Assembly: GCA_023251595.1 (NCBI GenBank)
Contig: JAHEYM010000213.1
Coordinates: 1-6,980, forward strand
Reading direction: 5' to 3'
Length of the DNA: 6,980 nucleotides
Origin: Bacteroidota bacterium
GTDB taxonomy: Bacteria; Bacteroidota; Bacteroidia; AKYH767-A; JABDAW01
The notes under the pieces are model-generated. The model saw nothing but the letters and a program-made list of their open reading frames with translations, did no database searches and was not told the origin of the DNA. Within the stretch, counting starts at the first letter, position 1. Each line of letters starts with the position of its first letter. Shown here in pieces: positions 1 through 5,806 of the stretch. A program made the translations under genes and the position numbers.

Positions 1-1164
1 GGAGATGGAGCATATTGTTATGTTGCTGATGGACATCCTTATTATTATTTTTCGCGTGAACTTGGGAAAATATATAAATTTACGCTCGATGCAAATGGTA
101 ATCCCACTGCGTTTAGAAGAATTGATCCGATTGGCGGAATGGGTTACGATTTTATTAATCCGCTTGCTGTTGATCCGAATAATAATAATTTAATGTATCT
201 CGCAGCGGGAAGAGTGCTTTGGCGCAATGATGATTTGTCAGCAATTACTTTGAGCAATCAATATGATTCAATTTCAACAAATTGGGTGCAGATTCATGAC
301 AGTTTAATTTCCGGAACTATAAGTACTGTTGCAGTCGCAAAAAATCCGGCGAACCGCGTGTATATCGGAACAAATAATAAAAAAATATATAGAATTGATA
401 ATGCCAATGTCGGTCAACCCACCAAAACAGATATTACACCCGCAACAGGATTTCCAAACGGAAATATAGGATGTATTGCAATTGATCCGACAAATGCTGA
501 TCGTATCATGGTGGTATTCACAAATTATAATTGCAAAAGTCTTTTCTTCTCTCCGAATGCAGGAGGTAATTGGACAAATGTTTCCGGAAATCTTGAACAA
601 TATCCGAGTGGTGTCGGAGCGGGTCCATCCTGCCGTTGGGCGTCAATCATGCCTGTGAATGGAGACACAGCATATTTCGTAGCGACATCAACCGGTCTTT
701 ATGCCACCTCGAATATGGATAGTACAAATACTGTTTGGGTTCAACAAGGATCGAATTTAATTGGAAATGCAGTTTGTGATATGATTGATTTTAGATCTTC
801 GGATGGAACTGTTGTTGTTGGAACACATGGAAGCGGAGTATTCAGCACGGTAATAACTGACATTAATCAGATTGCTTCAGTAGCAAAAATTACTTCTCAG
901 AACTCACCGCTACAATTGAGAAATTATCCTAATCCGGCAAATGATTATTCGGATATTATTTATAGTTTACCGACATCCGGAACCGCAAAATTGACGATAT
1001 ATAATTTGGAAGGGAAAATTATTTATCAATCTGAAACAGGAATGCAGAATGCCGGAACTCATTCAATCCGAATTCCTTTGATTGGTTGGGCAAACGGATT
1101 ATATTCTATTTCCCTTTCAGTTGGTGAATTGAAAGAGACTAAAAAGATTGTGGTCGCGCATTAA
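1..1164 (+). CDS. Secreted beta-propeller-like protein with C-terminal T9SS sorting domain (5' end missing)
   Basis: The frame is open from base 1 to the TAA at 1162-1164 (387 residues visible). The methionine codon at 139 is internal, because the upstream codons read through in the same protein style (for example GKIYKFTLDANGNP). The visible body is a chain of beta-strand repeats of the WD/BNR (sortilin-like) propeller type: LAVDPNNNNLMYLAAG, VAVAKNPANRVYIGTNN and IAIDPTNADRIMVVF recur as blade motifs, and SPNAGGNWTNVSG near residues 184-196 is an Asp-box-like turn. Residues about 304-387 form a type A T9SS C-terminal domain: NYPNPAND near 308-315, then LTIYNLEGKIIYQ, a GLYSISLSVG strand and a basic end (KKIVVAH). 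In the family this domain directs export through the outer membrane and is then cleaved for surface anchoring or release. The signal peptide would lie upstream of the window. No catalytic residues are recognisable, so the body's function is unknown. The T9SS call is firm; the propeller call is fair. Confidence 0.88.
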   Translation, partial: GDGAYCYVADGHPYYYFSRELGKIYKFTLDANGNPTAFRRIDPIGGMGYDFINPLAVDPNNNNLMYLAAGRVLWRNDDLSAITLSNQYDSISTNWVQIHDSLISGTISTVAVAKNPANRVYIGTNNKKIYRIDNANVGQPTKTDITPATGFPNGNIGCIAIDPTNADRIMVVFTNYNCKSLFFSPNAGGNWTNVSGNLEQYPSGVGAGPSCRWASIMPVNGDTAYFVATSTGLYATSNMDSTNTVWVQQGSNLIGNAVCDMIDFRSSDGTVVVGTHGSGVFSTVITDINQIASVAKITSQNSPLQLRNYPNPANDYSDIIYSLPTSGTAKLTIYNLEGKIIYQSETGMQNAGTHSIRIPLIGWANGLYSISLSVGELKETKKIVVAH

Positions 1165-2433
1165 TCAATGATCATTCAAAGGAAGGCCACGTCTCACAAA
1201 CTCATGCCAGTTCAGGTATTCATCGCCTTTACGTTGTTCGATCATGGAGATACAATCTTCTACCGGACATACCAATTTGCACAGATTACAACCTACACAT
1301 TCATTTTCTTTAATCATATATTTGTTGTAAGGGATTCCCTTCGTAATTGAAATGGATTGGTGTGCGGCATCTTCACATGATATATAACAAAGTCCGCAGT
1401 GAATACATTTATCCTGATCAATTCGCGCGACTATGTGATAATTCAAATCGAGTGCTTCCCAATGCGTAACTTTATTCAGAGACAATCCACGAAAATCTTC
1501 AAGTGTAGCAAAACCTTTTTCATCCATCCAATTATTTAATCCACCACAAAGATCATTAATGATTTTAAATCCATGTTTCATGACCGCAGTGCACACCTGA
1601 ACATTTCCGGCTCCCATCAACATAAATTCAACTGCATCTTTCCATGTTGAAATTCCACCAATGCCTGAAACAGGAATATTTTTCATCATTTCATTTTGTC
1701 CGATCGTTGTGAGCATTTTAAGAGCGATTGGTTTCACGGCCGGACCGCAATATCCACCGAAAGCAGTTTGTCCGCCAACATTCGGATAAGGAATTAAAGT
1801 GTCGAGATCAACACCCATTAATGATTGAATCGTATTGATCAATGACAGACCATTTGTCCCCGCTTCAACAACAGCTTTCGCAGTCGGAACTACTGAGTGA
1901 ACATTTGGTGTAAGTTTAGTGATGACAGGAATTTGTGCAACTTCCATCACCCATTCCACCACCATTTTTGCGATTTCCGGATCTTGTCCAACGACAGCAC
2001 CCATGCCTCTCTCAGTCATACCGTGCGGACAACCAAAGTTAAGTTCGAATCCATGACAGCCTGTATCCTGAACACGTTTAATTAATTCGTGCCAACTTTT
2101 TCTGTCTGTATTTGCCATTAACGATGCGATGACAGCGCGATCGGGCCATTCGCGAATTATTTCTTTTATTTCCTTTAAATTAATTTCAAGCGGACGATCA
2201 GAAATCAATTCTATATTATTCAGTCCAACCATACGCTGACCATCATGATTCAGAGCAGCATATCGTGATGAAACATTTTTGACCTGATCGCCTAATGTTT
2301 TCCACACCACTCCACCCCAGCCGGCTTCAAAGGCTCTTGTCACATTTATTTTTTTATCTGTCGGTGGTGCCGATGCTAACCAAAACGGATTGGGTGATTT
2401 TATTCCGAGAAAGTTATTCTCTATATTAGTCAT
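1165..2433 (-). CDS. preA: NAD-dependent dihydropyrimidine dehydrogenase subunit PreA
   Basis: This is the FMN and substrate subunit (422 aa; from memory the E. coli protein is about 410) of the two-subunit enzyme that reduces uracil and thymine to the 5,6-dihydro forms in the cytoplasm. Residues about 5-320 are a dihydroorotate-dehydrogenase-like FMN barrel. NPFWLASAPPTD lies near 15-26 and LNNIELIS near 71-78. LNFGCPHGM at 131-139 carries Cys135, aligned with the catalytic Cys of pig DPD (NLSCPHG). KLTPN is at 173-177 and the substrate-loop INT at 199-201. The C-terminus has two [4Fe-4S] motifs, C343/C346/C349/C353 and C379/C382/C385/C389, which pass electrons from PreT. These ferredoxin motifs and the PHGM loop separate it from true dihydroorotate dehydrogenases. 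The ATG at 2433 fits the family N-terminus. No Shine-Dalgarno is visible; the 18 bases before it are nearly all A/T. It is separated from its partner preT by a toxin-antitoxin pair and its stop abuts that of the convergent gene. Confidence 0.95.
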   Translation of the reverse strand: MTNIENNFLGIKSPNPFWLASAPPTDKKINVTRAFEAGWGGVVWKTLGDQVKNVSSRYAALNHDGQRMVGLNNIELISDRPLEINLKEIKEIIREWPDRAVIASLMANTDRKSWHELIKRVQDTGCHGFELNFGCPHGMTERGMGAVVGQDPEIAKMVVEWVMEVAQIPVITKLTPNVHSVVPTAKAVVEAGTNGLSLINTIQSLMGVDLDTLIPYPNVGGQTAFGGYCGPAVKPIALKMLTTIGQNEMMKNIPVSGIGGISTWKDAVEFMLMGAGNVQVCTAVMKHGFKIINDLCGGLNNWMDEKGFATLEDFRGLSLNKVTHWEALDLNYHIVARIDQDKCIHCGLCYISCEDAAHQSISITKGIPYNKYMIKENECVGCNLCKLVCPVEDCISMIEQRKGDEYLNWHEFVRRGLPLNDH

Positions 2434-2437
2434 TTAG

Positions 2438-2448
2438 ATATATATATA
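2438..2448. repeat. Alternating AT tract between toxin gene and preA
   Basis: An 11-base run of strictly alternating A and T fills most of the 18-base gap between the RES toxin stop (2452-2454) and the preA start (2431-2433). It leaves no room for a terminator and shows no purine-rich ribosome binding site. Such a run could vary in length by slippage or keep the preA start unstructured; both are inferences. Confidence 0.6.
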
Positions 2449-2451
2449 GTA

Positions 2452-2913
2452 CTATTTATCAAAAAGTCGCTTATCAAAACTGAAAGGTTCTACTTTTATT
2501 ATTTTGATTTTATGAATGTCTTTATGATGGGGATTTATGATTAAGTTGAAGTCGCCCTGAACAACTGCTGAAGGAACTTTCATAAATAAATATTTCCCTT
2601 TTGCAATAAATTGATCACCAATAATTTGTGTGGCTTTGATAGCTGGACTGAATTTCCAGTTCTCAGGTAATGCAGAATTTGAGATATTATTAAAATCTGT
2701 TTTGGCCGGAATTTCGATGCTGATCATCTCGTAATCTAAGGAGAGGATTGTTAAAGAGGATTGAACTGCTATTTCCAGACAACTGAGAGCTCGCGATTCA
2801 CTTGCATAAACTACTGCTACTCCTTTACTATTCCATCTGCCACCGAATTTTTCAGCACCGATGCCGGAAAGATGATTGTGAAATCCCGACCTTATCAAAC
2901 GAAATACAATCAT
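2452..2913 (-). CDS. RES-domain toxin (NAD+-degrading family)
   Basis: A 153-residue protein covering a whole RES domain. Conserved points are visible in order: N-terminal MIVFRLIRS, LSGIGAEKFGGRWN with Arg26, VVYAS with Tyr36, SCLE with Glu47, and VPSAVV with Ser115 followed by DFNLIINPHH. The Arg, Glu and Ser that name the family are all present, so it looks intact. Studied members (P. putida Res, M. tuberculosis MbcT) destroy NAD+ in the cytoplasm and stop growth unless bound by an Xre/MbcA antitoxin. I chose the ATG at 2913: it gives the typical MIVFR start and lies one base after the antitoxin stop (TGATATG on the coding strand), an arrangement suited to coupled translation. In-frame ATGs at 2955 and 2931 would add 14 or 6 residues not expected in the family and overlap the antitoxin by up to 41 bases. 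Confidence in the family is high; NAD+ cleavage by this copy is inferred. Confidence 0.9.
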   Translation of the reverse strand: MIVFRLIRSGFHNHLSGIGAEKFGGRWNSKGVAVVYASESRALSCLEIAVQSSLTILSLDYEMISIEIPAKTDFNNISNSALPENWKFSPAIKATQIIGDQFIAKGKYLFMKVPSAVVQGDFNLIINPHHKDIHKIKIIKVEPFSFDKRLFDK

Positions 2914-2914
2914 A

Positions 2915-3355
2915 TCAGGAAATAATACCATGTTGGATTCGACCCAAAGTATCATTAACGAGACCGATACCCATGGAGCTATCTAGAAGAGTTTTTGGCT
3001 TTACCTTACCAAGTGCAAGATTTGTGGAATTTAACCATTCGACAAAATTTTCTTTGTTACCAAAGACCTCAACACCAAATTTGAAAAGCTGGGCAATCTG
3101 AAGTACAATTTCGGAATAAGGTTGCCCGAGAGGAGTATTTTCCTTTCTGTATCGTTGCATCGTTCGCTCCGAGAGATGTAGAAATTGAGACCACTCCGAC
3201 ATTGTAAACGGACTATCTTCTGCCAATGCAAGAAAATTGGAGAATTTCACACCTGATTTTAACTGCCTGATTAGCAGCATTGTATCGTAATATGGAACCG
3301 TTTGGTAGGCGACTGCAGGTTCCTCAACTTTTTTAATCTTTGCCATAATGTTCAT
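2915..3355 (-). CDS. Xre/MbcA/ParS-type antitoxin (DUF2384)
   Basis: A 146-residue partner of the RES toxin that follows it. Residues about 50-76 (TMSEWSQFLHLSERTMQRYR) form an Xre-like helix-turn-helix, and residues about 98-146 form the toxin-binding domain, with FGNKENFVEWLNS, LGKVKP, LLDSSMGIGLVNDTLGRI and a short tail. In solved RES-Xre complexes this C-terminal domain blocks the toxin active site, while the helix-turn-helix region binds the promoter. The ATG at 3355 gives MNIMAKIKK; the ATG at 3346 (MAKIKK) is equally plausible, and no Shine-Dalgarno decides between them. It lies 61 bases downstream of preT on the same strand and has a probable operator just upstream, so the pair likely has its own autoregulated promoter in addition to any read-through from the operon. 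Confidence 0.9.
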   Translation of the reverse strand: MNIMAKIKKVEEPAVAYQTVPYYDTMLLIRQLKSGVKFSNFLALAEDSPFTMSEWSQFLHLSERTMQRYRKENTPLGQPYSEIVLQIAQLFKFGVEVFGNKENFVEWLNSTNLALGKVKPKTLLDSSMGIGLVNDTLGRIQHGIIS

Positions 3356-3365
3356 TATTTAAACA

Positions 3366-3405
3366 CAAATATACGTCAAATGTCTGTAATATTACGTCAA
3401 ATGTC
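3366..3405 (-). promoter_or_regulatory. Probable antitoxin operator: two 13-base direct repeats
   Basis: TACGTCAAATGTC (plus strand) occurs exactly at 3372-3384 and 3393-3405, start-to-start 21 bases, or two helical turns. A perfect 10-base palindrome, GTAATATTAC, lies at 3386-3395 and overlaps the start of the second copy. The block ends 10 bases before the antitoxin ATG. On the minus strand TATATTTG (3373-3366) matches the Bacteroidota -7 consensus TAnnTTTG, but the nearest useful upstream TTTG (3401-3398) is 24 bases away, longer than the usual spacing of about 19-21, so the promoter itself is uncertain. Same-face repeats directly before an Xre-type antitoxin gene are what an autoregulatory operator would look like. 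Confidence 0.6.
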
Positions 3406-3416
3406 ATAAAAAGTTT

Positions 3417-4757
3417 TCAACAACACAGATATTTAAGAATTGATAAAGCCCCAATTTTTCCATCTTGAACGGCATTTACGACTTCTTCTCCTCCATTTAC
3501 ACAATCGCCACCTGCGAAAACTCCACTCAGGTTTGTTTTTTGGTTGTCAAAGGTGTTTATTTTTCCTTTTGAGTGTTCAATTTTTTCAATTTCAAGGAGA
3601 TCAGAAAATGGCAATTGACCGGTCGCCTTAATGATCATGTCTGCACTAAGAGTAAAAGTTTCTCCTGTCAGTTTAGGAGCTGCTCTTCCGCTCGAATCGG
3701 GTTCAACAAGACTTAGTTTGTTACACTTAATTCCAGTAACTTTCCCATTTTCGCCAATAATTTCTGCAGGAGAGGCGAGCCATATAATATTGCAACCATC
3801 GAGTCGCGCTAATTCGAGTTCCGCATCTGTACAGGGCTTTTCTTTTTCTGTCCTTCTATATATAAGATTAACTTCTTTTGCACCTAATCGTTTTGATTGT
3901 GTTGCAGCATCAATCGCAGTCATTCCCATACCAATCACCGCAACCTTGTCACCAATCTGAATTTCAGAATATTTCATGCTTCGGATTCCATGAATAAAAT
4001 TTATTGCATCGACAACACCTTCGAGTTCCTCTCCGGGAATATCGAGCTCACGTGTGACACCAACTCCTATCGCTAGAAATATTGCATCGTAATTGGTTTT
4101 TAATGATTCTAATGTAAAATCGCGCCCAAGCATTGAATTATATTTAATTTCAATTCCACCGATGGAAGTGATCCAATCAATTTCATCCTGGCAAAATTCG
4201 GGTGTCACTTTATAAGCTGCCACCCCATAAGTCATGAGTCCACCACCTCGTGGATTTTTTTCAAATATCGTAACATCAATTCCTTCCAACGATAAACCAT
4301 GTGCACATGATAATCCGGCAGGACCCGCTCCAACTATCGCAACTTTTTTGCCTATTGACTTTTTTCGTAGATATAAATCCCATTTTCCAGCAATCGCTTT
4401 CTCAGTTGAATAACGTTGAAGTTTTGCAATCGGTATCGGCGGTTCATCCAAAAGATTAAAAACACAAGCCCCCTCACATAATTTCTCCACGGGACAAACA
4501 CGTGAACATCCTGCCCCGAAAATATTTGAATCAAAAATAGTTTTTGCAGAACCTTTTTCATTCCTGCTTACTATTTGTTTGATGAATTGTGGAACATCAA
4601 TACTCGTCGGACAAGCATTTGTACATGGCGCATCATAACAAAACAGACAACGATTTGCTTCTACTAACGCAGAACTCAACCTTTCGAATGGCGGATGAAT
4701 ATCCGAAAAATTATGTTCGTATTCTTCTTGTGATAATATATTATTTTTTATTGCCAT
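3417..4757 (-). CDS. preT: NAD(P)H-dependent dihydropyrimidine dehydrogenase subunit PreT
   Basis: This is the FAD, nicotinamide and Fe-S subunit (446 aa) that takes electrons from NAD(P)H and hands them to PreA. The N-terminal alpha-helical domain (about 1-125) has cysteines 37, 40, 45, 49, 88, 94 and 98 plus Gln114, with exactly the spacing of the ligands of the two N-terminal [4Fe-4S] clusters in pig DPD (Cys79/82/87/91/130/136/140 and Gln156, from memory). VAIVGAGPAGLSCA near 139-152 is the FAD dinucleotide fold. VAVIGMGMTAIDAA near 272-285 is the nicotinamide-binding fold, followed by YRRTEKEKP. GVFAGGDCVNGG near 412-423 is the second FAD contact. The GltD small subunit has the same architecture, but no gltB is nearby and preA lies downstream. 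No Shine-Dalgarno is seen before the ATG at 4757; the preceding 158 bases are mostly short tandem repeats. The last two residues are Cys-Cys. Confidence 0.94.
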   Translation of the reverse strand: MAIKNNILSQEEYEHNFSDIHPPFERLSSALVEANRCLFCYDAPCTNACPTSIDVPQFIKQIVSRNEKGSAKTIFDSNIFGAGCSRVCPVEKLCEGACVFNLLDEPPIPIAKLQRYSTEKAIAGKWDLYLRKKSIGKKVAIVGAGPAGLSCAHGLSLEGIDVTIFEKNPRGGGLMTYGVAAYKVTPEFCQDEIDWITSIGGIEIKYNSMLGRDFTLESLKTNYDAIFLAIGVGVTRELDIPGEELEGVVDAINFIHGIRSMKYSEIQIGDKVAVIGMGMTAIDAATQSKRLGAKEVNLIYRRTEKEKPCTDAELELARLDGCNIIWLASPAEIIGENGKVTGIKCNKLSLVEPDSSGRAAPKLTGETFTLSADMIIKATGQLPFSDLLEIEKIEHSKGKINTFDNQKTNLSGVFAGGDCVNGGEEVVNAVQDGKIGALSILKYLCC

Positions 4758-4763
4758 ATTCTG

Positions 4764-4833
<70 letters not shown>

Positions 4834-4856
4834 ATTATTATTTCAATATATTCTAT

Positions 4857-4888
4857 CACTCTTTCACTCTTTCATTTTTTCACTCTTT
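4857..4888. repeat. Four-unit octamer array downstream of the beta-ureidopropionase gene
   Basis: Four 8-base units in a row on the plus strand: CACTCTTT, CACTCTTT, CATTTTTT, CACTCTTT. They are followed by looser 7-base units (AACTTTT, CATTGTT, AATTACT, AATTGTT, CATTGAT; 4889-4923) that run over the stop codon of the neighbouring gene at 4916-4918. The unit sequence and length differ from the heptamer array 23 bases away. No stem-loop or T-tract terminator on the minus strand is evident. Confidence 0.75.
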
Positions 4889-4915
4889 AACTTTTCATTG
4901 TTAATTACTAATTGT

Positions 4916-5782
4916 TCATTGATCGGTGATTCTACCGTACGATTCCGGTCTCCTGTCTCTGTAAAACTGCCAGGTAGAACGCACTTCCTCTATCATATCG
5001 AGATCAAAATCTGCAACTAATAATTCATCTTTGTCTTCCGAGGCAATTGCGAAGATTTGTCCACGAGGATCGGTGAAATATGAACTGCCATAAAATTTTC
5101 CAACATTCCATGGCTTCTCAGTTCCGACTCTATTAATACATCCCATGAAATAGCCATTTGCAGCAGCATGGGCAGGTTGTTCTAATTTCCAGAGATACTG
5201 CGATAATCCTGCAACTGTCGCTGATGGATTGTAGACTATTTCAGCCCCGTTTAATCCAAGAATCCTCGCACCCTCCGGAAAATGTCGATCGTAACATATA
5301 TATACACCTACTTTTGCATACTGTGTTTGGAAAACCGGATATCCGAGATTTCCGGGGCGAAAGAAATATTTTTCCCAAAAACCCGAAGTATGAGGAATAT
5401 GATTTTTTCGATATTTTCCGAGATATTTTCCATCCGCATCAATTACTGCTGCAGTATTATAAAGTATGCCTGCCTGTTCTTTCTCATAAAGCGGAACGAT
5501 GATCACCATCCCGTATTTTGATGCGTACTCCTGAATTCTTTCAACAGTCGGTCCCGGAACCGATTCTGCAGATGCGTACCACTTTGCATCCTGTCCCGGA
5601 CAAAAATATGGCGTATTAAAAATCTCCTGCAAACAGAGAATTTGAACTCCTTTTTTTCCTGCCTCATCAATAAAAGAGAGGTGTTTTTGAACCATTGCTT
5701 CTTTGATCTGTTCAATCGTTCCCTCTCCTTCGGTCATTGGTAAACCAACCTGAATTAATCCTGATTTAATTATTCTTGACAT
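4916..5782 (-). CDS. Beta-ureidopropionase (N-carbamoyl-beta-alanine amidohydrolase), nitrilase superfamily
   Basis: A 288-residue carbon-nitrogen hydrolase of usual length for the family. The catalytic triad is visible: Glu53 in LCLQEIFNTPYFC, Lys126 in KYRKNHIPH and Cys163 in VYICYDRHFPEGAR. A second conserved glutamate, Glu137, sits in GFWEKYFFRPGN, a motif shared with beta-ureidopropionases, and the C-terminal RRPESYGRIT is also typical. The enzyme would hydrolyse N-carbamoyl-beta-alanine or N-carbamoyl-beta-aminoisobutyrate to the beta-amino acid, CO2 and ammonia, the last step of reductive pyrimidine degradation. N-carbamoylputrescine amidase is a close relative and cannot be excluded by sequence alone, but the genes on both sides belong to the pyrimidine pathway. 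The ATG at 5782 lies 24 bases after the dihydropyrimidinase stop; the gap is A/T-rich without a clear Shine-Dalgarno. Some bacteria call this gene pydC. Confidence 0.92.
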   Translation of the reverse strand: MSRIIKSGLIQVGLPMTEGEGTIEQIKEAMVQKHLSFIDEAGKKGVQILCLQEIFNTPYFCPGQDAKWYASAESVPGPTVERIQEYASKYGMVIIVPLYEKEQAGILYNTAAVIDADGKYLGKYRKNHIPHTSGFWEKYFFRPGNLGYPVFQTQYAKVGVYICYDRHFPEGARILGLNGAEIVYNPSATVAGLSQYLWKLEQPAHAAANGYFMGCINRVGTEKPWNVGKFYGSSYFTDPRGQIFAIASEDKDELLVADFDLDMIEEVRSTWQFYRDRRPESYGRITDQ

Positions 5783-5806
5783 AGTATTTATCTTTTAATT
5801 AATTTA

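Noticed and set aside
304..600. 98-codon open frame on the minus strand
   Set aside because: It lies wholly antisense to the T9SS protein, which has clear domain matches; no recognisable motif of its own.
1167..1176. Perfect 10-base palindrome AATGATCATT at the convergent gene junction
   Set aside because: It leaves no loop if folded as a hairpin, has no T-run and is A/T-rich, so it is not a convincing terminator.
1165..2433. Reading preA as a dihydroorotate dehydrogenase
   Set aside because: The C-terminal double [4Fe-4S] ferredoxin domain and the CPHGM loop are DPD features, and the neighbours are catabolic.
2802..3101. 99-codon open frame on the plus strand across the toxin and antitoxin genes
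   Set aside because: It is antisense to two well-supported genes and its translation resembles no family I know.
3366..3401. A standard Bacteroidota -33/-7 promoter for the antitoxin
   Set aside because: TATATTTG fits the -7 element, but the upstream TTTG is 24 bases away, beyond the usual spacing; kept only as a possibility within the operator entry.
3631..3960. 109-codon open frame on the plus strand
   Set aside because: Antisense shadow of preT; no independent start context or motif.
5158..5502. 114-codon open frame on the plus strand
   Set aside because: Antisense shadow of the beta-ureidopropionase gene, which has its full catalytic triad.
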